The notes under the pieces: generated by a model
Databases searched by the model: none
Seen by the model: only the letters and a program-made list of their open reading frames with translations
What the model was told of the DNA's origin: nothing
Position numbers and translations under genes: made by a program
NCBI GenBank assembly: GCA_914767715.1
Contig: OU612075.1
Span: 14,138,001 to 14,198,000 of the forward strand
Direction: 5' to 3'
DNA: 60,000 nt
Source: Membranipora membranacea
Taxonomy: Eukaryota; Bryozoa; Gymnolaemata; Cheilostomatida; Membraniporidae
Shown: in pieces, positions 43,199 through 54,482 of the stretch
Layout of the letters: each line of letters begins with the position of its first letter
Numbering within the stretch: position 1 is the stretch's first letter

Positions 43199-43265
43199 TC
43201 ACAGAGTAAAGAGTAAGGAGTAAGGATTAAGGAGTAAGGAGTAAGGATTTATCCTTACTCTGTGA
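43199..43265. repeat. TCACAGAGTAA hairpin family, copy 2 with internal GGAGTAA repeats
   Basis: It begins TCACAGAGTAAAGAGTAAGG and ends TCCTTACTCTGTGA. The left arm has expanded into five or six AAGGAGTAAGGA-type units. Confidence 0.65.
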
Positions 43266-43632
43266 TAATATCCTAGCTTACATCATCATGATAGTCTGGC
43301 AATGCTTTAGACTGATCATGCCTATTAAATATAGGTAACAAAGCTATGATTTTACACCTAGGGGATATTATATATATCAGCTGATCGTAATAATTAAACA
43401 ATTTGCAGTCTGATTATTTACGTTATAATTTCATGTACGTGCAAGAACATTCTTTACAAACACTGACTGGGAATTCCCATTGCGTAAGCATTTATATGGC
43501 AGGTCTGTATACTGTATTTATGACTCAGCATATAGCAATGTAAGCCCCTAGTGTAATGAACCTTTTGTGTTGATAAAGGAATTCCACGCTTGTAGTCACA
43601 TGACAATTAGTTTTCTCGAATTTGAAAACCTT

Positions 43633-43638
43633 TATAAA
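43633..43638 (+). promoter_or_regulatory. TATA box of Cys-domain gene A
   Basis: TATAAA within CCTTTATAAAGC lies about 60 bases before the open frame and 149 bases before ATG 43782. It is in the right place for the promoter of the downstream gene. Confidence 0.45.
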
Positions 43639-43781
43639 GCAGACAAGGCACCCATTTCAAACATTCTAACACATCAAGCTAAGAGGGAGACAGCGTGAAT
43701 CACACACTGGATGGTCAATCATTTTATTCAACCACAACTAGCGCAACTGTATCTGATCTTGAAGAGCCTCAAGGGAATACC

Positions 43782-46700
43782 ATGACAAGAACGCAGGAAA
43801 GTTTTTCTCCTGCAAACTTCACAAAAATTACAACAGCACATGACATGACCCCGCAGCCAACAGCATCATATAACTACGGAGCGATCGGGTCTGGGAGGAT
43901 GAATAAAAACACTGTCAAAGAAAATCATTACAGATCACATGAACATTTAATTCACAACCAAAACAAGATACATCGACATCCAGCTACAGCCGCCGTGATG
44001 CTGCAAGGGTACCATCCAACTTACTCAACGGCAAGTACATCTCATGCAAACCCTAATATACCGTTCTCACTGTTCGCTCCACAAACAAACGGACGTATAT
44101 CACATCAACAGACTGGTTATAACAATGGACAATTCTCAGGCCAGAACAATGGTCAAATTAACGGACAATCACGCCTTACCCCACCCACCAGACCTCCACC
44201 GGGCTTTTCTTCTCTTCAAAGAACAAACTCTCAAGGATTCATAGCAGTAAGTAATAAAAATGCTCATTCACATATCCTTGCGGGATGCGGTACCACCCCC
44301 GTGTTGTTATGAGTTCCGTCAGCTTCCGGCCTTCTATCTTGCAACACTAAACTCTGATATTACTTCAGTTCACAAACAGCGCTCACAATAATTATTGCTG
44401 GTATATATAGTTAGCCTGTCTTGACAAGTTTTGTTCAGTCCTAACAAAGCTTGTCAAGACAGGCTAACGTTATAGTAATCCATGATAGCAGAGGAGGAAA
44501 CGTCATAACCACTGATTTATAATACATTTTCTAAGCTAGATATGTATCTCCAATCCATGTATTATAAATCAGTGGTCATAACCATCCGATTCTTAAATTT
44601 GAATGTTTATCAATAATCATTTGGATAATGCCAAAAATTCCAATTATTATATTATGTATATATCATAATAAGCTACTTGATTCATATGAGCTAGTCATAC
44701 GTCATATATATTGTTGATCAAACTATGTATAGTATGCAATCACATAGTAAGGATATATACTGACTCTGTGATGCTATCAACAAAGCGTGCATGCTCATGA
44801 AAATAGGCTACATGATCTCTGTCACATGCCAGTCATGCTTTACGTCATTCATTGATTTGGTTCTTTTATATAAACTTTGACCATCTATTTCTATAAGCCT
44901 TGATATATATATAAACACACTCAAGGAGTATTTATATACTATCATGCCTTATGTGTATGTCATTGGTCTGTACTTATAAAACATGATACGTTTAATTTTG
45001 CCCCAATAAGTATCCCTACCACTAATTTTATTTTTAGCCTGAGACTATTGATGGTATGACTGATGATATGATTAGAATGGATGTCACCTCAGCCACAACT
45101 TTACCAACCACCAACACTATTGGTAGTACTATCTGGTCTACGGCTGGAGCTGCCATTACATCAGGGTCAGAGTTCACACATCCGGCAGCAGGACAGGATG
45201 TAGACAGCGATAGCGATGATGACACCAGCGATCAGACACATCCAAACAAGTACCCTGTAGAGATAGAAGAACACTACAGTAAGGCCTGTGGATATCGTAG
45301 GCAGGGCACGAGGTGAGCGCAAAACCAAGTACCAAACCATCATACTAGGAACGCAAAAATTCTGACCAACAAAACGGTTTTTCACGAAATGATCAATTCT
45401 GCAGGAGTATCAAACCAATTATTTTGTTCATCTTGAGCTAAGACCATAGACTTGATGATAAATTACTTAGTAAGTCTGTGGCTAACACCCAGCCTAGATT
45501 GTGGCCATTGCAAGCCGTACAAAATCTCTAAGTGAACTATGAGTAATCTCTGTATCCCTATTCCCACAAAAATGTTTTTCTATTTACCATTGACAGTAAG
45601 TTGACTCATAACATTCTTCTGATACCGGTTCACACGCCATGGATCTGGCACAGTCAGCCAAATACTGCGGCCAATGAATGAGTCCTTGTTACGATACATA
45701 TTCATATAATTGTAATATAGCACCTTGACAACCATCCAAAGTGGCCGGATCAATTGATGGCGCCACCATTAGGGTTTGATCTGCAATTAACTATTCTTTG
45801 ACATCTTGTTCCTTCGCTTTCAGGTCGGGACCAAAAATAAAACACAGAAATGTCACAGTTTATGACCCCATCACTCTGGAGCCAAAGAATGAACCTCAGC
45901 AAATCAAATATTACCAGAAAGACATTGTTAGGTGAGTTGGACTTATCTTTATTAATAATGCTCACTTTTTCATGGAATATTTCAGCAATGCTTCGCCATA
46001 AACAGAAACAAAAGAATCTGTTGTGAGGAGGGGAGGAATGTTCCACGCCTACTTTGTTGCAAAACCGGACCAAGAAATGCAATCCAGCTTAATAATAACA
46101 ACAAATAAACAAATCCGCTTGTAACCTAAATAGAAGTCACACCATTAAAACGTCAATGTTGTATAGTTTAGTCCTTTGACTTTCTTTACTAGTGTCAGGT
46201 TTCCAAACTGTCGAAATTCCCTGAAATTACATTTATGATGATTGTACATAGGCCTCCCACCCCTCCCCCGCTCACCACACAATTAAACACCCACACACAT
46301 CACAGTAAAACTATAACACTATCGCCAAATGCATGTCCGCATAGCTGATATGCAGAGAGCTGAGTGACTTTTGGGAAATCCAACTCTGAGTATGCCCCTA
46401 GCCTAGCTAATCTTGGGCGGTGCAGACACGAATGAAATCATCAGTATGATTTCATCCATCATTTTATTAGTTTTATCTTGCCAGCACATCCATCAACAAT
46501 CAATTACTTTATAGAATGATGAATAATCAAGGGTGTGCTGTAAGTTCAAACAAACATTCACTCATACAGTCAGCATCATCTATATACACGGATACAATAT
46601 CACTATTTTCACAGCAATCATATGGTCAATGATAAGACTTGTGTAAACTCAGAAAAGGGTGTTTCTCCGGTACGCCCAGTAACAAGAAAAGGGAATTCTC

Positions 46701-47414
46701 TAACTGATATTTCCCAATATTCACCCACAATGCATCCACCCTCACACTCACACAAAACAAGCCTGGTGCTTTATCACGCCGCCGGCTAATTTGACTGATG
46801 TTCAAATACTGTTCCTAGAGGATTCTTGGTTCAGTCATCTATTTTAGTGGATTGTTACCAGTGATATAACAAGATTATATAATATGTTTATGAAAATAAA
46901 GTTATATAAATTGAACAATCACTAGCTCTGACACAGCATACTTTCTGAATTGTACAGTTGGTGACGCAATACAAAAATCAATACAAATGCTTCTAGAAGG
47001 ATGATGAAATTCCGTCAGACCTGCCATACTATCAATAGTTACCTTACCTTATACTGTGTTATGAAAGCCTCGTCTATTTATAACCCAATATATAATCCAA
47101 ACCTTGTGACTGCCGTTGGTGCAATATAATGGCTAGTTTGAACAAGTTTGCAGCTAAATATACACCAGTGTTATTTCTGCATGTGGTGAAAGCTTTAAAG
47201 TACGCCCTTTCAATTAATACTTTTATATTGCAGGACATGTAGATGTGGGAGATACCCTCAGATGGATGGAGCCCTAACTCATGGTAGATCTAATGATTGT
47301 GACGGTTATGAGATTCATTACAACCAGAAGTGTAAGTGGAAAGCCTATGATGACTTCAAGACTGGGAAAAGAGTGCTGATAAGACTCTGCAAGTGCTACA
47401 AACCCTCGCTATAA
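43782..47414 (+). CDS. Tandem paralog A: Cys-domain protein, 342 residues, 4 exons (unrecognised)
   Basis: Exons 43782-44246, 45038-45312, 45824-45931 and 47234-47414 join with consistent phases and end in TAA. The N-terminal half is disordered and Gln/Asn/Pro-rich, with short motifs YGAIGSGR and RPPPGFSSLQ shared with paralog B. An acidic patch (DSDSDDD) precedes HPNKYPVEIEEH and a CGYRRQ motif. The last exon encodes a compact Cys domain: CRCG-x17-C-x9-C-x18-C-x-C, with His and several aromatic residues. There is no signal peptide, so it is probably intracellular; metal binding is an inference from the Cys spacing. I do not recognise the family. The frame is open upstream to 43683, so a non-AUG start or longer leader cannot be excluded; ATG 43782 is the first Met. 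Confidence 0.82.
44412..44466. mobile_element. Short copy of the TAGCCTGTCTTGACAAG foldback family
   Basis: It starts TAGCCTGTCTTGACAAG and ends CTTGTCAAGACAGGCTA, with about 20 bases between. The same termini bound the 455-bp element at 22308-22762, so this is a deletion derivative. No clear target duplication. Intron 1 of gene A. Confidence 0.7.
44509..44575. mobile_element. 67-bp MITE with TCATAA target duplication
   Basis: Arms CCACTGATTTATAATACAT and ATGTATTATAAATCAGTGG are exact inverted repeats. TCATAA flanks both sides (44503-44508 and 44576-44581). Intron 1 of gene A, 42 bases after the preceding foldback element. Confidence 0.65.
44740..44771. repeat. TCACAGAGTAA hairpin family, copy 3 (diverged)
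   Basis: TCACATAGTAAGGAT at the left and ACTGACTCTGTGA at the right form an imperfect palindrome related to the copies at 16949 and 43199. Confidence 0.5.
45444..45481. repeat. CATAGACTTA hairpin family, copy 3
   Basis: CCATAGACTT at the left and AAGTCTGTGG at the right surround an AT-rich centre, in intron 2 of gene A. Confidence 0.5.
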
Positions 47415-48603
47415 ACAATGCCATCGCCCAGCCGTCCAAGTCTTCTTTAATTCTGACAAAGCCATATAAATCCTCCAAAAACAATCCTGCTATAAAATAA
47501 TAAGAGAAACATGTATTTTATTGGAGTTGTGTACACTTTATCGATGTAGTCACAACTCCAAAATGCAGAACCCGTAAGACTACCATGTTCTGGACTTAGT
47601 GAGACACGATAGTCCTCTAGCAGTAACATACAGAGACCGTCAGCAAAAATGTATTAATATCCCATATGCAGTCCTGCCACAGCCTGTTTTAAATTTTTAA
47701 CTGGATCAAACTTGTCATAAATTTGGAATTTGCTAGATTCATCTTCTACTTCACAAACACAACGCTCAAAAGATAATCATCTCAGTATGTCTTCCTTTAA
47801 TTACTGATCATTTTAGAGGATATTGACATTATTTATTACATTTTATGCTGACACCTATCTCTATATGCATACTGCTGGGCCAGTATTGAATTATTGATGA
47901 GGCCCGTTATTATATGTGTTTATCACTCATAGATTTTTGTTACCTCAAATTCTGTCAGGTACATATATTTATCTGTCTCAACAAGTGAATATGACTGTAA
48001 CTCACAACTCCACATTTCGCTTTTCTTTTTTTTACAAGTCCGCTGATGCAAACTGATTTTTGTTTTGGATTGATTACACAAGGGTGTTACCAATATTTAA
48101 TGTTTTTTGGTGATATTTGGTACTCCATTTTATTTATACATTTAAAAAAAAATTCATGTCCCAAAAAAATTTTTAATCTATTGGTGGCTACAGTTATTTT
48201 TTATAATGTAAGGTGCTTAAAAATGCTTACTTTTATATTTTAAAATCTCTGAATGAATCAGATATCCTTAAACTCTTACAGTATGATGTGAACCTGGCGT
48301 TTGTTTCTACCTGGCTGCTGCAGCTTATACAGCATAATAATAAAATAATGTGATATCAAAAAACCAGAAAACATAACCTGCCCAACATGTTTGTTTTATG
48401 AATGACACGGTATTGGCAGCGCTGGTAAAAACATGATATATTATATAGAATTTCATCATCATGGTGAAACTAGATGCGCATTTCTGTTGTTGACCTTGAT
48501 CGACATGTTCAGGCCAGATCAAGAAGGGGAATTTCCTGACTCAGCTCAATGTGTTACAGTAATGATGAGTAATTTTTCTTCCATTCGATCATAAGCTCCC
48601 GAC
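47415..48603. other. Intergenic region between the tandem paralogs
   Basis: AT-rich, no splice-supported coding sequence. No strong TATA box is visible just upstream of the paralog B start. Confidence 0.5.
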
Positions 48604-50453
48604 ATGAAAGGTTCTATCTGCACACACAATCAAAAAATGGAGATTTGTGACGAAGAGAATAACAACAGTTCGTTCGGAGCTATCGGTCAGGGAAGACCTA
48701 TCACCAAGTCTCTCAGCTCCCAGCATGCACCTGGAAATAGTTTATTTCAACAACAGATCATAGACAGTATCACACAACATGGAAACCTGCAGAGGTTGCC
48801 GTTTGAGGCGTATCAGCAGGATTCACCTTACCACACTGTACCTCAGCCAGGATATCACACAGCGTCGCCAAGATGGCCGGCCTTACAGGATCTATTCATT
48901 AATGTTACACAGCACAGCCAACCATCAGCTCCACAGGGATTTTATCCTCCCAAGCAACATGTTAAACATTTACACAATTTAACACCTCATCATGCACAGC
49001 AAGAAATTGTGGTAAGTTTCCCCGAGTAACTCATGAATATAATACAAACATTTAGGTTAATGATCTCATTAAGTATCATGCAATGTAATCAGCGTAGGTG
49101 ATTATTACATGATGTCAGTCAGTCTTACAGTAAAATGGAAAAATACGATGCAGAAGTCGGATTTCTGCTTTAAATCCAAGTCTGACTCAATTTTGCGCAG
49201 TCACTGTCATATGATCATTCATGAGCAATCAATATTGGCACATTACTAAAATCAACCTCTCGGACATGGTAACATATCATTTTAGAATGAGGGTTTTTCA
49301 GTTTAAGCCAGGGACCATGTGACTAGAGGGCAATCCCTGGACCTATCATACGGAACTTTTTGTAACTGACCATTTCAGATTTCCAAAACTGATGCCAAAA
49401 GGCAATTCTCTATCGCAAACATTATCTCCGAGAGATATTATCATCATCTGCTATCGAAGTTGTCTTCACCTTGTTGCTTTTTTTCGTTTGATTTGTAGCC
49501 CCCACCTGGATTCGAGTCACTAACTGGTCAATTCCATAATACACATATGGAACCACCACAATATTACTCCCCCTCTACCCACACCCCACAGACCTCGCCT
49601 GTTCACTGCACTTCTGATAATACAACTTCAAACAACGACAATTTTGGGAGCATTGGCATTGCTCAATTCCAAGCCGCTTCACCGGTATATGTAGAGAGTG
49701 ATGATAGTAGTGATGAAGGCAGTAGGAGCATGTCACATCCTAACAAATACCCTGTGCAGATTGAGAATCATGGTAGTAAACAATGTGGATATCGCAGGCA
49801 GCCAACTAGGTATGTTTTTTATAACTTGTTTGATGCGATAGGCTCATTGACTTAACTGAAGTTGCCAACAGTCCATATACTTCATAATTAGTCTAACAAA
49901 CGATAAAAACCCTAAAAGTGAATGCCAAAACTATAGATTTCAAAGATGACAGCTGTCCTTTTGCAATTATATACCCCTGATCAATTTTAAAGTTCTGGAA
50001 TATGGTCAACAAGTTATTTTTAATTTGCTTTAATTATAAACTTTTAGAAACCTCAATAAATAAATAAATAAATATTGAGTCGTCTCTATTCTGCTCATGT
50101 ATGTATAACTCTTAATTCAGATCACAATATTGTTAACACAACAATGACTCTTCTTGTTATGATTCAGGTCAGGACCGAAGATAAAGCAGAGAAGGGCAGT
50201 TGTATACAATCCTCTCACCTCACATACAGATGATCAGGTGGAACACATCAAATATTACCAGAAGGATTTAGTGAGGATATGTCGGTGTGGGAGATACCCT
50301 CAGATGGATGGAGCCCTCACTCACGGCAGGTCTAATGATTGTGATGGTTATGAGATTCACTACAACCAGAAGTGTAAATGGAAAGCTTATGATGACTTCA
50401 AGACCGGGAAAAGAGTCCTGGTGCGATTGTGCAAGTGTTATAAGCCGACATGA
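48604..50453 (+). CDS. Tandem paralog B: Cys-domain protein, 334 residues, 3 exons (unrecognised)
   Basis: Exons 48604-49011, 49499-49809 and 50168-50453 end in TGA. It has the same layout as paralog A: disordered N-terminus with FGAIGQGR; PPPGFESLTGQF at the start of exon 2; a second FGSIGIA; acidic ESDDSSDEGS; HPNKYPVQIENH; CGYRRQ; then KYYQKDLVRICRCG and the Cys domain. The last about 55 residues are nearly identical to paralog A, while the N-terminal halves align only at the short motifs. The intron that in A splits the Arg codon just before the first CxC pair is absent here. The start Met is the first in the frame. Probably an intracellular, possibly nuclear, protein of unknown function. 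Confidence 0.84.
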
Positions 50454-50653
50454 GCTGTATTTTAATGCCAATCTCTATGATTCAGGGAATTTACTTTGAT
50501 CTAGAGTAGTGAACATAACTCTAATCTCTAATCAGAAACCATAAGCATAAGCCTTACCTATATAGAATTTTCTATCTTTGATTCCATGAACTACCAGATG
50601 TCTGTAATTAAAACGCATTTGTGGTTACTATTTATAATAATTAACTGCAGCGA

Positions 50654-50659
50654 AATAAA
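50654..50659 (+). terminator. Poly(A) signal of paralog B
   Basis: AATAAA lies 200 bases past the TGA at 50453. A second AATAAA is near 50979. Confidence 0.5.
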
Positions 50660-51339
50660 CATTTATGTATTTTATTAATCTGTGATGACAGCCCTGTTAC
50701 ATTTTTTATTTGCATTATTATTGTATCCATTTATCCGATCATTGTAACTGGTTTGCTTTGCAGGTTCTTGACTTTTATTGTTTTATTAGTTTTAAGTTTT
50801 AAATATCGGTGTATAAAGACATTTTTTTTGGCATTTTGATTATCAAATCTGATGTATTTATTAATCATATTATCATATTTACTTCTCAGGCATCCTCATG
50901 ATGTCATTGTGACATCTCTGAAGGTCATATTTGTGCTTACTTACATGCCTATACCTTTTTGTGCCATCGCTCAACCAATAAAGAGTTAGTCTCAGCAGTT
51001 TGAGAAAGCGAGTAATTATCCTGTATTAGGTAATTGACAATCATCACACCAACTTTGCCAATCAAATTTGTTCTACTAATGCTTGTATACGCCTTTATGG
51101 CAAAACGGATGATAGCTAGTGGTGTCTACATAACTTTGGAGGAGAAGGATCCTAGCTTAGGCTGTTAATGGCTTATGTAATCACAAGTGATGTGAACAGT
51201 ATCAAGCGAGGCTGAAATCTGCTAAAATTTTATTTTAACTCAGCAATTTACAATAAATGTTATGACGTGACGTAAACTATAATTTTAATTAATTATTTTT
51301 TTATTTTGAAAGCAGACCAGTGTGCAACCTACTAGCCAT

Positions 51340-51600
51340 ATACCATCTCTCCGCCCAAGAACGGTCTGATCTGGACAAAATCAGCAAGTGCGCCGAAAAG
51401 CTGTCCAAAGCACCGCTCCCCAACTAGAAGATACTGTCAAACACAGATTTGAAACCACATCCCTCAGAATGGTGGCTACCAACGCACCTAACCCTCTTCT
51501 CACCTTGAGACGCTACCGTCTGGTTGTTTTGAGTCTCTACGCCACGGCTTTAATCTCCGTAGAGACTGCTTTAGATCACAGGTTATCAGTATTTTGAATA
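51340..51600 (+). mobile_element. Possible LINE 3' remnant
   Basis: Interrupted frames read SDLDKISKCAEKLSKAPLP and LEDTVKHRFETTSLRM then NAPNPLL. This resembles the C-terminal end of many LINE ORF2 proteins (Cys/Arg helices before an LP..SGRRYR block). Weak evidence. Confidence 0.3.
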
Positions 51601-53456
51601 AATCACTTTTTATATAGTTTTGTATGCTATGTAAACCACAAATCGTTCTTTTATGCAATCATTAACAGTTTTAGACATCAGAATGTTATTAACAATTTTT
51701 TACTGCAGGCAGGCCAGCTTTTTATTTTTGAATCACTCCCTTGAGATAATAAAGGTACATACATACATACATAAATGATGAAATCTCTATGACTACAAAT
51801 CACCTGTTGAAATTTTTTGCAATCACGATCATGACTCTGCCATCTGCTCTGATAAAAACAATCTTTTCTCTTGTACTCATTCGATAAAATGAAATGACGC
51901 ATCAAATCAAATTTTTGTTGAGCCATTTTCATTCACTAGCTCAGCAGCTTTACAGCAGTTAATGATAGAATACTGTGATTATATTAATATTCAATTTTCT
52001 CTAGAACAGTTAGAACAGGTGATCTAGGGGGGGGGGGGCTCTTTATCTGGTTTTCATAGGTCGTCCTGTAAAGAGAATTATGAGTATGATGGGGCCAGCA
52101 AGCCATATCTCTTTCAGACTCTAAATGACCTCTCAGTTTTCATATTATCTATTGTTGTGGTATATTTAGCCAGCTGGTCATCATATGAGGGTCGATTACA
52201 GACTAAGGGAGACAATCTTGGACAATCTTGGACAATCAGGTACGATTTATCTATGGTCTTGTTTTGCAGACCTAATCAGATTTTTGAGAGAGAATGAAGT
52301 TTATTAATTTTGTACACATGTGATAACCACTGTAGGATGCCCTAAATCTCGTTACCAGACAGCTGGTCAAATCTGCTTGGTATGGTGATTTTCAGGCTCT
52401 ACATGGTATCTGGTTTGGACAAGGGAGAATCGAACAAGCAAAATATCATAATAACTCATGAATTTGTAGGTGGTTGTCTGTTATGGTCCTGTTATTTTTC
52501 TTGTTTGATTTGAACATTTACATTATATACCATCTTGATGATTTCATACCATACAGATAAACTGGAGTTATATAACTGGAGATTACCACACACTATGCAG
52601 AGTGTGAGGTCGTCAGTCAAAGCGCGTGTTCTTCCACACCCAAAACCAACGTCACGTTTTATAAGAATGAGAATCAAGCTATATAATTATAACTATTTTC
52701 GTGGTAGACTCAAACAGCTAGAGAAGCAATAAGGCAGCTCTGGCGCAGCTGTGGCGGCTGGCACAAGGTTTGGATTACAAGGGGATTATTAAAACCAGAA
52801 TCTGTTTAATGTAACAAATCTGACCATGAAGGAACTTAAGGGTGTATGTTTTTTTATTTAGTCTTTTTAAATGGTGAGGATTCGTTGTTCTGAGAACAGC
52901 CAAAGTAATCCCAGCTAAACACCAAGTAGATTTTTATTTTTTGTTATTTGTTGTTCTGCATTTCATGAAGGCATGAGGGCTGTGTACTTTTTATTTTTCT
53001 ATCAATAGCGCACAAGTTGAACAATGACCCACAAACTGTAAGCTGTGTGCCATAGTAAAGCCTAGAAACCAATGAATAGATATTTGATTATTGATTTGAT
53101 TGATTTTCGAATCGATTGCAGCAGTTGAAGTGGAGACAGATAATTCTGCTGGTCAGTTTTTAACTGTCAGGCCTCAGTATAGTGTTGGCAATCTGTCTAC
53201 CCTACAAATAATCTCACATACATACGACTGAGCATAAGGTTATTGGTCATGGTATTCAGATCATACTGCAGGTTCACTGTTTGCAGTCAGAAGAATTTTC
53301 TTTTGACTGTCTTTTTTGGAAAAGTAATGTTGGCGTAGCTGAATGGTCAGGGTATATAGATAGGGTCATTCCTCACCAGAATTTTATTTTTCAGCTTTTA
53401 GAAGCTGTTTTATTTTCTTTCATCTAAGCAGGTAATGTTTGTTACCGTTTGCACTA

Positions 53457-53625
53457 CATGCAGGTTATGTATGCGCTATATGCAGGCTCGGTATACAGGC
53501 GACATGCGTTTCTGCATACACTATTTGTAGGCTCTGTATACAGGCAATATGCGTTTCTGCATACACTATTTGTAGGCTCTGTATACAGGCAATATGCGCT
53601 ACTGTATACACTATATGCAGGCTCT
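53457..53625. repeat. 45-bp minisatellite, three to four units
   Basis: Units contain GTAGGCTCTGTATACAGGCA and GCGTTTCTGCATACACTATT. The downstream duplicate (55026-55107) has only about two units, so the array changed length after the duplication. Several overlapping open frames here are artefacts of the repeat. Confidence 0.75.
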
Positions 53626-54415
53626 GTACCAAAGTCAGCGCAATAAATAAAACATGATGGATGTTGATAAAAGCTACGGTAAAGACTTGATAACAGCTGT
53701 AGTATTTTATATATGGGCTGCCATGGACTGTACATGATGGACACAACATTTAATCTTTCCTCTGCTATTTTGTAACTTTATTGTTCAAGCACTCTTTTTT
53801 CTAAATTACATCTTTTTGTTATAGTAGTAAATCCAACCATCTCCTAGAGGAGAAATTATGATCAACCTGTCAGATTTGATGGCACAACGGCTATTACGGT
53901 CACCACCGGCATGCTCAGCCCCTTCCTAATGAGACCTATCTTGTCATTCAAAGCATAGCTATATACATGTTGTTGACCTCATGAAAATTAAACGGTCAGT
54001 GCTTGGTGGTATGATCAATGCTGATGTTTTGATATTATGGGATTTGTCTTACAATTTGCTAATTGAGAATTACTGACGGATTATTGCGAGGATTAGCATA
54101 CATCAATAGAAGCAAGATTAGAGAATTCTCTGTCGGAGAGCTTACACTGGCGACAAGCACCGACACTCCCATAACACATTTGACCCAATTACAGGTGCTG
54201 ATTTGCAAAAGACCAGATTAATGTTGTTTGGTTTTAATGTGCCCTTGGGAGCGAAAATACGATCCTACTGTCAGCCTGATGGGAAGTGGATGTAGATCTT
54301 TGAGGGGTGATTCTAGAGCTTATCATAGCTAGGCGTGTTCAATGTAGTCGAGACTTAATGTTAGGTAGCAGATAATCGCTTATCGCCATGGATACTGGTC
54401 TTCTGCTGTCAGACA

Positions 54416-54482
54416 ATAAAGGAAGGGTTAATCGCAGTGCAGACTGGGTCTGTGAGATCGACTACCCTGACTTGGGCCTCTG
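54416..54482 (+). pseudogene. Decayed first exon of the membrane collagen
   Basis: It reads I-K-E-G-L-I-A-V-Q-T-G-S-V-R-S-T-T-L-T-W in the frame of the true exon at 56590, with the start ATG changed to ATA, and stops at the duplication junction inside the membrane segment. The upstream TATA box, leader and acceptor context are missing. It cannot encode a protein. Confidence 0.8.

Larger units (their letters stand above)
36116..43700. other. 7.6-kb intergenic region, repeat-rich, no supported gene
   Basis: I find no exon chain here. Open frames of 60-110 codons on both strands lack splice partners and domains. The stretch holds a LINE fragment (38269-38810), hairpins (38136-38191, 41327-41385, 43199-43265), a degenerate MITE (about 41197-41295) and a poly-C run (42834-42847). 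A segment near 39107-39160 (GATATGATTGATTATGAAA) resembles one at about 7619-7670 in a zinc-finger intron, so an unclassified dispersed repeat is also present. Confidence 0.5.
50454..52774. other. Intergenic region with degraded repeats
   Basis: No supported gene. It holds a possible LINE remnant (51340-51600), a (CATA)n run near 51751-51772, a G-run at 52027-52038 and a small tandem CTTGGACAAT repeat near 52214-52243. A 65-codon basic frame at 52535-52732 follows an acceptor-like ATACAG but has no partner exon that I could find. Confidence 0.45.
52775..54482 (+). repeat. Upstream copy of a tandem duplication of the collagen gene 5' region
   Basis: The sequence from TTACAAGGGGATTATTAAAA onward is repeated at 54483 with high identity across most of its 1.7 kb. 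Shared landmarks include AGCGCACAAGTTGAACAATG, GACCTATCTTGTCATTCAAA and GCTTATCGCCATGGATACTG. It ends in a broken copy of the first coding exon of the collagen gene. Relative to the downstream copy it lacks about 330 bp with the TATA box, leader exon and intron 1, and has an extra 175 bp near 53100-53275. Confidence 0.8.

Noticed and set aside
43200-43262. CRISPR-like short repeats (GGAGTAAGGA units)
   Set aside because: The genome is eukaryotic and the units are adjacent with no spacers; it is an expanded hairpin arm.
52535-52732. Basic 65-codon frame after ATACAG
   Set aside because: It could be a terminal exon, but no in-phase upstream exon was found and it lies just outside the duplicated collagen region.
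53439-53749. Several overlapping open frames on both strands rich in repeated YALYAGSVYR-type peptides
   Set aside because: They are translations of the 45-bp minisatellite in all frames; unit length is a multiple of three, so any frame stays open.
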